Origin: Clostridium sp. MB40-C1
Lineage (GTDB): Bacteria; Bacillota; Clostridia; Clostridiales; Clostridiaceae
Assembly (NCBI RefSeq): GCF_030913655.1
Contig: NZ_CP133189.1
Coordinates: 2,666,001 to 2,730,000 of the forward strand
Direction: 5' to 3'
Length of the DNA: 64,000 bases
The position numbers and the translations under genes were made by a program. Below are positions 1 through 10,243 of the stretch, one piece after another. Position 1 is the stretch's first letter; each line of letters starts with the position of its first letter. The notes beneath the pieces were generated by a model. The model saw nothing but the letters and a program-made list of their open reading frames with translations. It was not told the origin of the DNA and did no database searches.

Positions 1-423
1 ATGAATTGCTATAAGCAAACTCATCTTAATTCCAAGATTTCCACTAGCAACAAAGCCTGCTCCCATTATAATTCCTTCAGGAAAATTATGAATCATAAGA
101 CCTATAGCCGCCATAAAAGCAACTTTGCTATGATTAGTGTGAAATTTTCCCTTTGAAGAACTTATAACATCAATAAATACAATTATTAATATACCAATAA
201 AAGAAAAAATAATCGCACTAAAAAAATTGATTTTTGTAAATGCTTCAGGTATCAAATCAAACATAACTACTGATAACATAAGGCCTGATGCAAAAGCATT
301 TATATTTCCTAACATCTTTTGCGATGGATTTTTACTAATTATGCCTATAGAAGCACCTATCATAGTACCAGATAAAGAAAATAATCCTGCTATAGTTGCT
401 ATAATAATAAATTTATTAACCAA
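1..423 (-). CDS. ZIP-family metal ion transporter (N-terminal part, cut by window edge)
   Basis: The first 141 codons of a membrane protein that runs off the left edge. ZIP proteins import Zn2+ or other divalent metals across the cytoplasmic membrane. The sequence shows hydrophobic helices at about residues 4-30 and 42-60, a conserved D-L-I-P-E stretch near residue 56, a helix at 66-88, and the family signature HNFPEG at residues 112-117, which carries metal-binding residues of the transport site. The start is taken as TTG because a GGGGG ribosome-binding site lies 8 nt upstream; the nearby ATG is out of frame. The metal cannot be told from this fragment. Confidence 0.88.
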   Translation of the reverse strand, partial: MVNKFIIIATIAGLFSLSGTMIGASIGIISKNPSQKMLGNINAFASGLMLSVVMFDLIPEAFTKINFFSAIIFSFIGILIIVFIDVISSSKGKFHTNHSKVAFMAAIGLMIHNFPEGIIMGAGFVASGNLGIKMSLLIAIH

Positions 424-489
424 ATTAATACCCCCATTTCTAGTTTATTAATATTTTAGAAAGTGGGAGTTTATTCTTTATTTCTTTAT

Positions 490-1062
490 CTATTTACTTC
501 TATATTCTTTTATTTTTTCTATAGCTTCACCTGTAAAGCGAGCCTTAACACAATATCTATATATAGTGTCTATAAGCTCATATTTTTTATATCCACCCCT
601 ATTTATAATTATATAATAGTATTTTTTTTCTAAATTACTTAGACTGGAACTAATTCTAAGCCCTTTTGAAATAGCGTACTTTTCAAAAAATTTTGAATCT
701 AATACTTTAATATTTTTATTTCTAAGTCTTGATTTTAGAATAATAAGTATCTTAAAATCTTCTTCTCCTATAGAATGCACAAAAACAACCTTATCGCAAT
801 CTATATAATATTTGCCTTTAAATAATCCATTTTGAATTCTTAATCTATTATCATACTTAAATTTTAATGTATCCTTATGAGTACGCACTATAAGTGCTAA
901 AACTATTAAAAATTCAATTGTAAACAAATACAATATTATAAAAAAAGAAAATGTTCTATTTAATAAAACCGTAGTAGGTAAAATTAAAAAAATAAAGCCC
1001 ATAGATAGCCAAAACCTTTTAATAGATTTTTTTTGCTTTCTAAGCGCTTTATTTATATCCAT
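490..1062 (-). CDS. Hypothetical two-helix membrane protein
   Basis: A 190-residue protein I do not recognise. Two adjacent hydrophobic segments (about residues 17-34 and 39-58) are followed by a soluble C-terminal domain rich in beta-type sequence and charged residues, a layout like small membrane proteins with a cytosolic PH-like domain; that likeness is only architectural. A good ribosome-binding site (AGAGGGG) precedes the ATG. It lies just downstream of prfA on the same strand with a 24-bp gap and is probably cotranscribed with it. Confidence 0.7.
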   Translation of the reverse strand: MDINKALRKQKKSIKRFWLSMGFIFLILPTTVLLNRTFSFFIILYLFTIEFLIVLALIVRTHKDTLKFKYDNRLRIQNGLFKGKYYIDCDKVVFVHSIGEEDFKILIILKSRLRNKNIKVLDSKFFEKYAISKGLRISSSLSNLEKKYYYIIINRGGYKKYELIDTIYRYCVKARFTGEAIEKIKEYRSK

Positions 1063-1086
1063 ATCTACCCCTCTAATTAATTATAT

Positions 1087-2169
1087 TTATATTTCTCCGT
1101 TATTTCCCATAGCTTTCATTTTTTCTGCTTGTTCCACCGTTATTAAACCATCTATAATTTCATCCATATCTCCATCAAGAAACGAATCTAGTTTATATAA
1201 GGTAATTCCTATTCTATGTTCAGTTACTCTTCCTTGTGGGTAATTATATGTTCTTATTCTTTCACTTCTATCTCCTGTACCAACTTGGTTCTTTCTATCA
1301 GCAGCTATTCCTGCATGTCTTTCAGCTTCTGCTCTTTCATATAATCTAGCTTTTAACACTTTCATTGCTTTTTCTTTATTCTTAAGTTGAGATTTTTCAT
1401 CTTGACATGACACTACCAATCCTGTTGGAATGTGAGTAATTCTAACCGCAGAGTCTGTAGTATTTACACATTGTCCTCCGTGTCCAGATGCTCTAAATAC
1501 ATCTATTCTTACATCGTTTGAATCTATTTCTACTTCAACATCATCAACTTCTGGAAGCACAGCAACTGTTGCAGTAGAAGTATGTATCCTTCCGCTTGAT
1601 TCAGTATCTGGAACTCTTTGCACTCTATGAACTCCACTTTCAAATTTCATTTTACTATATGCAGCATCACCTCTAAGCATGAATACCACTTCTTTAAATC
1701 CGCCAATATCAGTTTCATTAGAACTTATAAATTCACTTTTCCATCCATGACGTTCAGCATATCTTGTATACATTCTAAAAAGATTTGATGCAAACAATGC
1801 TGCTTCTTCTCCACCAGCACCTGCTCTTATTTCAATAAAAACATTCTTATCGTCATTAGGATCTTTAGGAAGCATTAATATCTTTAACTCTTCCTCATAT
1901 TTCATCTGCGCTTCTTCAAGTTCTTTTATTTCTTCACGAATCATTTCTTTTAACTCTGGATCATTCTCTTCTTGAATCATTTCCTTATCAGTTTCTAAAT
2001 CATCTAACGCTTTTTTATATTCTCTATATTTATTAACTATAACCTCTAAATCAGCATGTTCTTTACATAATTTTCTCCACTCATTTTGATTAGCCATAAC
2101 TGACGGGTCACTAATTTTTATAGATAATTCTTCGTATTTATTTCCTATAAATTCTAGCTTATCTAACAT
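1087..2169 (-). CDS. prfA: Peptide chain release factor 1
   Basis: Recognises UAA and UAG in the ribosomal A site and triggers hydrolysis of peptidyl-tRNA. The 360-residue length is standard. The sequence has the N-terminal helical domain, a PxT-type stop-codon recognition stretch (within [10 protein letters not shown], about residue 186), and the catalytic GGQ motif (GHGGQCVN, near residue 233) whose Gln is methylated by PrmC. The gene for that methylase, prmC, lies directly upstream on the same strand, a common pairing. GGAGTG precedes the ATG. Confidence 0.97.
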   Translation of the reverse strand: MLDKLEFIGNKYEELSIKISDPSVMANQNEWRKLCKEHADLEVIVNKYREYKKALDDLETDKEMIQEENDPELKEMIREEIKELEEAQMKYEEELKILMLPKDPNDDKNVFIEIRAGAGGEEAALFASNLFRMYTRYAERHGWKSEFISSNETDIGGFKEVVFMLRGDAAYSKMKFESGVHRVQRVPDTESSGRIHTSTATVAVLPEVDDVEVEIDSNDVRIDVFRASGHGGQCVNTTDSAVRITHIPTGLVVSCQDEKSQLKNKEKAMKVLKARLYERAEAERHAGIAADRKNQVGTGDRSERIRTYNYPQGRVTEHRIGITLYKLDSFLDGDMDEIIDGLITVEQAEKMKAMGNNGEI

Positions 2170-2251
2170 TACTATATCACTCCGTATTCATATTTTCACA
2201 TTTAAGTATTATAACATAAACATATAGTTCTTGACAATTAACACTACTACT

Positions 2252-3109
2252 CTATTTAACTTTTAATTTTGCCATAATAACTCTATCAAGTCCCGCTAAA
2301 TCCTTCTGCCATATTATTTTTTCAAAGCCATTATTAATTAAAATTTTTTCAACTGGCTCTCTTTGATCATGACCTATTTCAAAACCGATCATTCCACCTT
2401 TTTTTAAAACCTTCAAACTTTGCTCTACAATCCTTACATAAAAATCCAAACCATTTTCTCCACCACAAAGAGCTATATATGGTTCATAATTCTTAACATC
2501 ATCCATAAGAGTTGGAATTACATCTTTCTTTATGTAAGGCGGATTAGACAATATAAAATCAAATTTCCTTTTTTCTTGTATAGCCTGTGTTAATAAATCA
2601 CTTTTATAAACTTCAACTCTTTTCCCAAGGTTAAACTTGTTAATATTCTCTAAAGTAACATCATAAGCTATCTCAGATATATCATAACAACATATTTTTG
2701 TATTATTTAAAATTTTTCCTACAGAAACTCCAATAGCTCCACTCCCGCAACAAACATCACATATTTCTGTATATCCATTTTCTTTTATATTCTCTATAGC
2801 CATTTCTACTAGAACCTCAGTGTCTCCTCTTGGTATAAGAACTCCTTCTTTTATATTAAATTCTATCCCCATAAATTCACACTGTCCTAATATATATTTT
2901 ACAGGCATCTTATTCTTTCGCATACCTATCAAACTAAAATACTTATCTACTTTATCTTTGTCAACCTCAATGTCTCTATTTAAAATTATATATAATTTAT
3001 CTTTTTCCAAAACTTTTTGAAGCAAAAGCTGGGAATCTAACATATAAGTATCTATATTTACAGACTTTAAAATATTATAAGCCTCCATCAACAATTGTCC
3101 TATTTTCAA
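2252..3109 (-). CDS. prmC: Release factor glutamine methyltransferase
   Basis: SAM-dependent methyltransferase that N5-methylates the GGQ glutamine of release factors; its substrate RF1 is encoded next downstream. The 285-residue protein has an N-terminal helical substrate-binding domain, a SAM-binding motif around DVCCGSGAIG (about residue 118) and the catalytic NPPY motif in SNPPYI (about residue 188). The start is TTG, supported by GAGGAG 8 nt upstream and by no better ATG. It follows the DUF1385 gene by 15 bp, so DUF1385-prmC-prfA probably form one transcript. Confidence 0.96.
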   Translation of the reverse strand: MKIGQLLMEAYNILKSVNIDTYMLDSQLLLQKVLEKDKLYIILNRDIEVDKDKVDKYFSLIGMRKNKMPVKYILGQCEFMGIEFNIKEGVLIPRGDTEVLVEMAIENIKENGYTEICDVCCGSGAIGVSVGKILNNTKICCYDISEIAYDVTLENINKFNLGKRVEVYKSDLLTQAIQEKRKFDFILSNPPYIKKDVIPTLMDDVKNYEPYIALCGGENGLDFYVRIVEQSLKVLKKGGMIGFEIGHDQREPVEKILINNGFEKIIWQKDLAGLDRVIMAKLKVK

Positions 3110-3124
3110 AATAACACTCCTCTT

Positions 3125-4120
3125 TTAAATTTCCAGGTTTAAATCTTTATCTAAAATGTTTCTATCTTCACTATCCTTATAATTTAATTTATCTTTTATA
3201 CTTTCTACTGTTTCTATACCCTCTGCCACTTTCAAAGATATTATAGCTACCTCTAGCTGCTGTAAATCAGGTTCTTCAGTAGTAAGATTTTGTAACTTTA
3301 GTCCCGGATAAGATAATATTTTAGAACACTTACCAGAATTTTTCCCCATCCATTTTATAATCTCATAGGTAACACCTGAAACAATAGGCAAAAGGACTAC
3401 CCTATACAAAACTCTTTCTCCTATAGAATTCCATGGAGTTAATGAAAATAATATTATACTAACTATCATAACTAAAAATAAAAAATTAGTACCACACCTT
3501 GGATGCAATCTCTCCTGTTTTTGAGCATTTCTAGGAATCAGCTCCATATCTCTTTCATAACAAAATATAGTTTTGTGTTCAGCGCCATGATATTGAAACA
3601 CTCTTTTTATATCTTCCATTCTACCTATAAGATAGATATATATTAAAAATATACTTACTCTTATAATGCCTTCAAAAATATTTAACATTAAACTGTTATA
3701 TATACTTATTTTTTTAAGAGCATTAGCTACAAATGTTGGAAGAATAAAAAATAGAAGAACTGAAAACATCAAAGATAGCATAAGAGAAAAACCCATTACA
3801 ACATCATTAGTCTTGTCTTTGAATATGCCTTCAATAAATTCATCAAATTTAGATGTTTCCACATCATCATCGTCCTCAAAAAATGAAGCAGAATAATTCA
3901 ATGTTTTAATTCCTATTATTAGAGAATCAATCAAATTTATGAAACCTCTTATTATAGGAAGAGAAAAAAATTTATTCTTCTTAGAAAGAGGAATATTTTC
4001 TTCTAAATTGACCTCTATTTCTCCATTAGATTTTCTTACTGCAGTAGCAGTCCCTTTACTTCCTCTCATCATTACTCCCTCAATTACAGCTTGCCCGCCT
4101 ACAGAACAATTTTTTTTCAT
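3125..4120 (-). CDS. DUF1385 family membrane protein (YqhQ-like)
   Basis: A 331-residue integral membrane protein of the DUF1385 family. The N-terminal V-G-G-Q-A-V-I-E-G-V-M-M-R-G block (residues about 7-20) and the central Y-H-G-A-E-H-K-T block are family hallmarks; hydrophobic helices follow at about 110-130, 150-170, 215-230 and 240-255. No biochemical function is established for the family. It commonly sits beside rpmE, prfA and prmC in clostridia, as here. AGAGGTGG precedes the ATG. Confidence 0.9.
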   Translation of the reverse strand: MKKNCSVGGQAVIEGVMMRGSKGTATAVRKSNGEIEVNLEENIPLSKKNKFFSLPIIRGFINLIDSLIIGIKTLNYSASFFEDDDDVETSKFDEFIEGIFKDKTNDVVMGFSLMLSLMFSVLLFFILPTFVANALKKISIYNSLMLNIFEGIIRVSIFLIYIYLIGRMEDIKRVFQYHGAEHKTIFCYERDMELIPRNAQKQERLHPRCGTNFLFLVMIVSIILFSLTPWNSIGERVLYRVVLLPIVSGVTYEIIKWMGKNSGKCSKILSYPGLKLQNLTTEEPDLQQLEVAIISLKVAEGIETVESIKDKLNYKDSEDRNILDKDLNLEI

Positions 4121-4296
4121 AAACCCACCTCTTTCTATTTACAAGAAAGTTAATTCATATTTTCATTATATTCTAAAAACATATTGTTTTGTAATTGTAC
4201 AAAATTAACAATTCCTTAAAATATATTCATATATTTATGTATCTTTTAATAATACAATAATAATTTATATTTTTCAAAATAATTTATATTTTATAG

Positions 4297-4899
4297 CTAT
4301 TTCTTTTTGTTCTTATATTTCCCTTTATATTTAAAATAACAACTTGCGCAAAGAGATTGATATTCCAAATTATCTTGATTGTCTATAGCGATTTGTTCTC
4401 CCTCAAATACAAACTCTCCATTTATCCTTCTTCCATTTAAAATAGCTTTTTTACCACATGTACAAATAGTCTTTAGTTCCTCTATACTGTGAGCTAAAAG
4501 TAACAACCTTGAACTTCCTTCAAAGCCATTCATCTGAAAATCTGTACGAAGTCCATAACAAATTGTAGGAATGTTCATTATTACCGCTATTTTAAACAAC
4601 TGGTCAATCTGTTCTTTTTTCATAAATTGCACTTCATCTACTAAAATACAATCTATTTTTCCATTCTCCTCAACCCAATCTTTTACCAATATATAAATAT
4701 CTCTTTCTTTTTCTACAAGCATGTCTGCTTTTTTAATTATACCAAGTCTAGAAACTACTGTATCTCCACCCTTAATATCTGTTTTTGGTTTAATTATTAT
4801 AGCCTTCATACCCCTTTCTTCATAATTATGAGCAACTTGTAATAAACTGGTTGTTTTACCGCAATTCATAGCCCCATATCTAAAATATAATTTACTCAT
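4297..4899 (-). CDS. tdk: Thymidine kinase, type II
   Basis: Phosphorylates thymidine to dTMP in pyrimidine salvage. The 200-residue protein has the P-loop GAMNCGKTTS (residues about 9-18), the DEVQF motif (about residue 88) and C-terminal zinc-ribbon cysteines (CTCGKK and CASC). The P-loop reads A-M-N-C where many family members have M-F-S-G, so it is slightly divergent. A GGAGG site lies upstream of the ATG. It is separated by 176 bp from the next gene on the strand (DUF1385), with no clear terminator between. Confidence 0.93.
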   Translation of the reverse strand: MSKLYFRYGAMNCGKTTSLLQVAHNYEERGMKAIIIKPKTDIKGGDTVVSRLGIIKKADMLVEKERDIYILVKDWVEENGKIDCILVDEVQFMKKEQIDQLFKIAVIMNIPTICYGLRTDFQMNGFEGSSRLLLLAHSIEELKTICTCGKKAILNGRRINGEFVFEGEQIAIDNQDNLEYQSLCASCYFKYKGKYKNKKK

Positions 4900-5020
4900 A
4901 TTTTAATGCCTCCATTACTTTAATTATCATATTCTCTCACTAATTCATTTTACATTTACATGAATAATAATTTCAAGCTAAATATTTTACATATTATTTG
5001 ACTAAAAAACCCTTATATTG

Positions 5021-5049
5021 TTGATATTTTATAAACCCTATGATATAAT
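5021..5049 (+). promoter_or_regulatory. Predicted housekeeping promoter of rpmE
   Basis: The -35 TTGATA (5021-5026) and -10 TATAAT (5044-5049) are separated by 17 bp, upstream of rpmE on the same strand. The leader of about 65 nt contains a small hairpin (ATTATTCT / AGAATAAT), a possible site for ribosomal-protein feedback, which is inference. Confidence 0.75.
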
Positions 5050-5119
5050 CGTAAGAGTTGACAAAGCGGTTTGAATTATTCTAAATAAAAGAATAATGTT
5101 GTAAGCGAGGTGAAATGAA

Positions 5120-5326
5120 ATGAAGGAAGGTTTACATCCAGAATATTACCATGATGCAGTAGTTAAATGCGCATGTGGAAATACTTTCACTACAGGTTCT
5201 ACTAAAAAAGAACTTAAAGTCGATGTATGCTCTCAATGCCACCCATTCTATACAGGAAAGCAAAAAATGTTAGATACAGGCGGAAGAGTAGAAAAATTCA
5301 TGAAGAAATACAACTTAAAGAAATAA
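5120..5326 (+). CDS. rpmE: 50S ribosomal protein bL31, zinc-binding form
   Basis: Large-subunit ribosomal protein of the bridge region between subunits. The 68-residue length and the cysteines in CACGNTF and [10 protein letters not shown] mark the zinc-binding (C+) form, the version used under zinc sufficiency. GAGGTGAA precedes the ATG. It is the only plus-strand gene in the first 17 kb and converges with rho; the two share a terminator. Confidence 0.97.
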   Translation: MKEGLHPEYYHDAVVKCACGNTFTTGSTKKELKVDVCSQCHPFYTGKQKMLDTGGRVEKFMKKYNLKK

Positions 5327-5343
5327 TAATTTTCTTTATAAGA

Positions 5344-5375
5344 AATGGGAAAGATTTTATCTTTCCCATTTTTCT
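5344..5375. terminator. Bidirectional terminator shared by rpmE and rho
   Basis: An 11-bp perfect stem (AATGGGAAAGA / TCTTTCCCATT) with a 5-nt loop and T-rich flanks on both strands. The last codons of rho form one arm and the rho stop codon (5357-5359) lies in the loop region, so rho coding sequence and terminator overlap. Confidence 0.9.
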
Positions 5376-6754
5376 TTACTAAATAAATCTAAAAACTCTC
5401 TATTATTCTTTGTTTTATTCATTAATGTGATTAATTTTTCAGTTACATTAGCCACATTTCCTTCATTGTACAATACTTTTCTTATTCTAAATGAAGCCTC
5501 TAACTCTTCTTTTGAAAGTAATAAATCTTCTCTTCTTGTTCCAGATTTATATATATCTATAGCTGGGAAGATTCTTCTTTCTTCAAGTTTTCTATTTAAA
5601 TGAACTTCCATGTTTCCTGTTCCTTTAAATTCTTCAAAAATCATGTCATCCATTCTACTTCCAGTATCCACTAATGCAGTTGCTAATATAGTAAGACTTC
5701 CGCCTTCTTCAATATTTCTTGCTGCTCCAAAAAACTTTTTAGGCATTATTAACGCTCCTGGATCAAGCCCTCCAGATAAAGTTCTTCCTGTAGGATTAAT
5801 AGTTAAATTATATGCTCTTGCTAATCTTGTTAAACTATCTAACAATACTATTACATCTTGACCTTGTTCAACCATTCTTTTAGCTCTTTCTAAAACCATG
5901 TATGCAACTTTAGTATGGTGTTCTGGCTCTTCATCAAAAGTTGAGTATATAACTTCGCCATTAATAGACCTTTGCATATCTGTTACTTCTTCAGGTCGTT
6001 CATCTATTAATAATACTATTAATTTTGATTCTGGGTGATTTTTTTCTATACTATGTGCTACTTTTTTAAGAAGTGTAGTTTTACCAGCTTTAGGTGGAGC
6101 AACTATTATACCTCTCTGTCCCTTACCTATTGGTGAAATTATATCCATCAATCTTGAAGATAAGTCTAATTGATCAGTTTCTAATCTAATCCTTTGTGTT
6201 GGATAGATAGGAGTTAAAGTTTCAAATTTTTTTCTTCTTACAGCCTTCTCAGGATTTTCTCCATTTATTTTTTGAACATATAAAAGAGCTTGAAACTTTT
6301 CTCCCTCTTTAGCTGTTCTTACTTTACCTTCCACTTCATCCCCTGTTTTTAGGTTAAATCTTCTTATCTGAGAAGGAGAAACGTAAATATCCTTAGGTCC
6401 CGTTAAATAATTTTCACCTCTCAAAAAACCATAATTATTATTCTCTATTATTTCTAAAACACCTTTCGCCGTTTCAGAATCATTTATCATAGTTTTCAAA
6501 TTTTTTTCTTTCTCTTCAGTATTATTTTCTGGTTCCTCTTGAGATACATTACTTTTAACTTCTTTATGTAGAATTTTAGGACTGATTTTTTCTGTTAACA
6601 TAATACCGTCTTTATTTATAGATTTGGGATATTTTTCCATTATTTGTTGAATTAATTCTGCTTTTTTAAGTTTAGAGCTACCTTTAATATCAAGCTCTTT
6701 AGCTATCCGCTTCAGCTCGACAACCGTCATGCTCTCTAAGTCTTTATTAGCCAA
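5357..6754 (-). CDS. rho: Transcription termination factor Rho
   Basis: Hexameric RNA-dependent ATPase/helicase that ends transcription. In order: an N-terminal Rho-N helical domain (about residues 1-40), a charged low-complexity linker, a cold-shock-type RNA-binding domain (about 95-160, with [20 protein letters not shown]), then the RecA-like ATPase with Walker A ([10 protein letters not shown]) and Walker B ([16 protein letters not shown]). The start is placed at TTG 6754, 8 nt after GGAGG; the upstream in-frame ATG overlaps that ribosome-binding site. This gives 465 residues. Confidence 0.95.
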   Translation of the reverse strand: MANKDLESMTVVELKRIAKELDIKGSSKLKKAELIQQIMEKYPKSINKDGIMLTEKISPKILHKEVKSNVSQEEPENNTEEKEKNLKTMINDSETAKGVLEIIENNNYGFLRGENYLTGPKDIYVSPSQIRRFNLKTGDEVEGKVRTAKEGEKFQALLYVQKINGENPEKAVRRKKFETLTPIYPTQRIRLETDQLDLSSRLMDIISPIGKGQRGIIVAPPKAGKTTLLKKVAHSIEKNHPESKLIVLLIDERPEEVTDMQRSINGEVIYSTFDEEPEHHTKVAYMVLERAKRMVEQGQDVIVLLDSLTRLARAYNLTINPTGRTLSGGLDPGALIMPKKFFGAARNIEEGGSLTILATALVDTGSRMDDMIFEEFKGTGNMEVHLNRKLEERRIFPAIDIYKSGTRREDLLLSKEELEASFRIRKVLYNEGNVANVTEKLITLMNKTKNNREFLDLFSKEKWER

Positions 6755-6924
6755 ACATAGCACCTCCATATTAGTTTATATTATTTATATAAAATCTCGG
6801 GAAATAATTGACAGAGAAATATCTGAAAGGTATTGCCTCTTAAGATTATAACCTATTTTTTATTTTTTATCTACTTTTTTAATAAAAAACTACCATTATA
6901 ATACCATTGTATAAAAAACCGTTA

Positions 6925-7269
6925 TCAAAACATTGCATAAATTTTTTTATTTATTTCTTTATATTTATTAACTTTTCCTTCTACTTTCTCGCTTTTTCCT
7001 AAAAAAATTATAGGCAAACCAATCTTTTCACATCCTCCTATCATCATAGTTCCTTCTATTAAACTATTTATTTTATACTCATAACAATGATATTCTCCAC
7101 ATATAGGACACTTTATCCTTAAATTAATTTTATTATTCTCTATATACTTAATATCTACATTGTTGAACAATTTAGGTATATCTTTAAAATTAAAAATATA
7201 TATTTTTTTCATATCATACTGTGCCATAGAATTTTTAATAGCTATACTAACAACAGTATCTATTATCAC
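6925..7269 (-). CDS. Hypothetical protein with single zinc-knuckle-like CPIC motif
   Basis: A 114-residue protein I cannot name. A C-P-I-C-G-E-Y-H-C-Y stretch near residue 55 could bind a metal through C-x2-C and the following H/C; a second Cys lies in GGCEKIG. The rest is beta-rich with a basic C-terminus. It lies upstream of rho on the same strand, 170 bp away, so operon membership is uncertain. Confidence 0.6.
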   Translation of the reverse strand: MIIDTVVSIAIKNSMAQYDMKKIYIFNFKDIPKLFNNVDIKYIENNKINLRIKCPICGEYHCYEYKINSLIEGTMMIGGCEKIGLPIIFLGKSEKVEGKVNKYKEINKKIYAMF

Positions 7270-8096
7270 TATTTTACCTCCTATCTCTAGTAAATTTACT
7301 ACTTTTTAAATAAATTCTATTTCTTATTTTTATTTCCTTCAAATTAAATAATAATTTTTATAAATAATACATATTAGAAGAATATTACGACGGAATGAAT
7401 AACGGCATAGGAATAGGTTTTCTAAATATATGTAGTTATCCATTAAACCTTCAGCACGCAAAGAAATACTAAAGGTGTATTCTTCTAAAAATGCTACCCT
7501 CACTATGGGGAGTTCATTCCCCAGCTCGGCTGTCGGAGTCCGTTCCGACAATTACGCATTTTTAGAAACCTCCACATTAAGTATTTCTAGTTGCTACTTC
7601 AAAGTTTAATTGGCTAACTACATATATAAGAAAACCTTATTCCTATGCCTTAGTTTATTTATAAGTAATATAGTTTAATATGTATACTGGGGAGAAGAGG
7701 AAAACTATCAGTATTTAAAATTAAAAGGTTTATAATATATAATACTGTAATTATATAAATAGTATTTTAAAGTACACAAATCTATCAATATTCTCAGTAT
7801 CAATAATATTACTTTAATATTAAAACTTATTACAGCCTCCGGCTTAACATTTATCTTATTATGTTCAGAATATACTATAAATAAAAATACTTAATCTAAA
7901 ATTTAGTAATGTTTCCGCTAGCTACCGCTTTTAAGAGCTTATCAGCTCTTTTACTTAAGTCAAAAACAAAGCTCATAATGAAAAATTTAATTTTCATTAT
8001 GAGCTTATTCTTTTATTTAATTCAAAGATTTTCTGACACTAGGAAGAAAATCTTCCTTTACTATTCACTATTAAATAATGTTACGTCACAACATTA
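7270..8096. other. Intergenic region with composite repeat copy 1
   Basis: An 827-bp gap between pyrG and the 114-residue hypothetical gene. It holds repeat element A (7404-7649), a spacer with a short block near 7676-7705 that is also found inverted near 43307-43340, and element B (7921-8098). I see no protein gene; the 70-codon reading frame over element A is treated as part of the repeat. Confidence 0.85.
7404..7649 (-). repeat. Repeat element A, copy 1 (long palindromic element)
   Basis: 246 bp bounded by GGCATAGGAATA and TATTCCTATGCC. The two arms of about 90-100 nt are imperfect inverted repeats and fold into one giant hairpin. The apex carries two small stem-loops at 7507-7522 and 7532-7549. 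On the minus strand the second reads GTCGGA-ACGGAC-TCCGAC; the first has loop ATGAAC. The strand given is sense to the upstream gene pyrG. Other copies are at 12953-13199 and 43371-43615. Confidence 0.9.

Positions 8097-8098
<2 letters not shown>
7921..8098 (-). repeat. Repeat element B, copy 1 (four stem-loops, overlaps pyrG stop codon)
   Basis: A string of four stem-loops: AAGAGCT/AGCTCTT, a 15-bp stem beginning AGCTCATAATG, GATTTTCT/AGAAAATC, and a terminal AATAATGTT/AACATTATT hairpin with a 7-nt loop at 8074-8098. The terminal hairpin includes bases of the pyrG stop codon (8097-8099). Copies are at 13308-13497 and 42824-43018. Confidence 0.88.
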
Positions 8099-9749
<1,651 letters not shown>

Positions 9750-9752
9750 CTA

Positions 9753-9781
9753 TTGACAAATCTAAAAGTTGACATTATAAT
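9753..9781 (+). promoter_or_regulatory. Perfect consensus promoter facing away from pyrG
   Basis: TTGACA (9753-9758), 17 bp, TATAAT (9776-9781) on the plus strand. No plus-strand gene follows. A hairpin with a long T run lies about 45-90 nt further on, so it may drive a short RNA. Confidence 0.5.
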
Positions 9782-9787
9782 AAAAAG

Positions 9788-9872
9788 TACCCTATAAATA
9801 TAATGGGATAATTGTGTCAAAAACATATTAAGTATAATATCATATTTTTTTGTATTATGCTAGTATTTTTTT
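9788..9872 (+). ncRNA. Candidate short RNA between pyrG and the 97-residue gene
   Basis: Inferred only from a consensus promoter at 9753-9781 and a terminator-like hairpin at 9831-9861 (AGTATAATA / TATTATGCT, one G-U pair) followed by a run of Ts. The predicted RNA is about 85 nt with a small internal CCC/GGG hairpin. It would end just before the 3' end of the opposing 97-residue gene. No known RNA family is recognised. Confidence 0.3.
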
Positions 9873-9889
9873 ATATTTTTTGTGTATTT

Positions 9890-10183
9890 TTAATTTATCT
9901 TCTCAAGTTTATTCTTAATTTCAAAATAAATTTCTCTAAACTCCTTATTTATCATGAACTTTTCCTCACCTTTTTTTATATTATACCTAATAATTCTTTT
10001 ATTATTTATAAAAAAATCTTTATTTATTTTATTAGGATTATCACAATTATATTTTTTTAAAAGTAAAAATAAAAGGTACTTATAATCTCTATCTTGTAAT
10101 ATTTTATATAATTCTTCTTTTTCTATTCCTTTCATAGCACATATTATATCTATTATTTTTTCATATTTGTCCATTTGGTACAT
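9890..10183 (-). CDS. Hypothetical small protein upstream of pyrG
   Basis: A 97-residue, mostly helical, Lys/Glu/Ile-rich protein with no signal peptide or membrane segment; I do not recognise a family. It starts at ATG with AGGTGAT as ribosome-binding site. That site is one arm of a 10-bp hairpin (10187-10229), so translation start may be masked in the RNA. It lies between the ddl operon and pyrG on the same strand. Confidence 0.6.
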   Translation of the reverse strand: MYQMDKYEKIIDIICAMKGIEKEELYKILQDRDYKYLLFLLLKKYNCDNPNKINKDFFINNKRIIRYNIKKGEEKFMINKEFREIYFEIKNKLEKIN

Positions 10184-10186
10184 AAA

Positions 10187-10229
10187 AATATCACCTCATT
10201 TAGATTATTATCCAAAATAAGGTGATATT
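10187..10229 (-). promoter_or_regulatory. Hairpin enclosing the ribosome-binding site of the 97-residue gene
   Basis: AATATCACCT and AGGTGATATT form a perfect 10-bp stem with a 23-nt loop. On the minus strand the 3' arm contains the AGGTGAT ribosome-binding site and is followed by five Ts, so it could act as a terminator for the DUF1934 operon, as a translation control, or as both. Confidence 0.6.
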
Positions 10230-10243
10230 AAACCATATATCCT

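Noticed and set aside
7339-7551. 70-codon reading frame over repeat A copy 1, similar to frames over the other copies
   Set aside because: The frame stays open in all three copies, but copies 1 and 3 differ by at least eight amino-acid-changing substitutions in about 45 codons, and the DNA is an extended palindrome. Conservation follows structure, not protein.
9812-10060. 82-codon plus-strand frame opposite the 97-residue gene
   Set aside because: Low-complexity Phe/Ile/Tyr composition from antisense AT-rich coding DNA and no ribosome-binding site; the candidate RNA there is better explained as non-coding.
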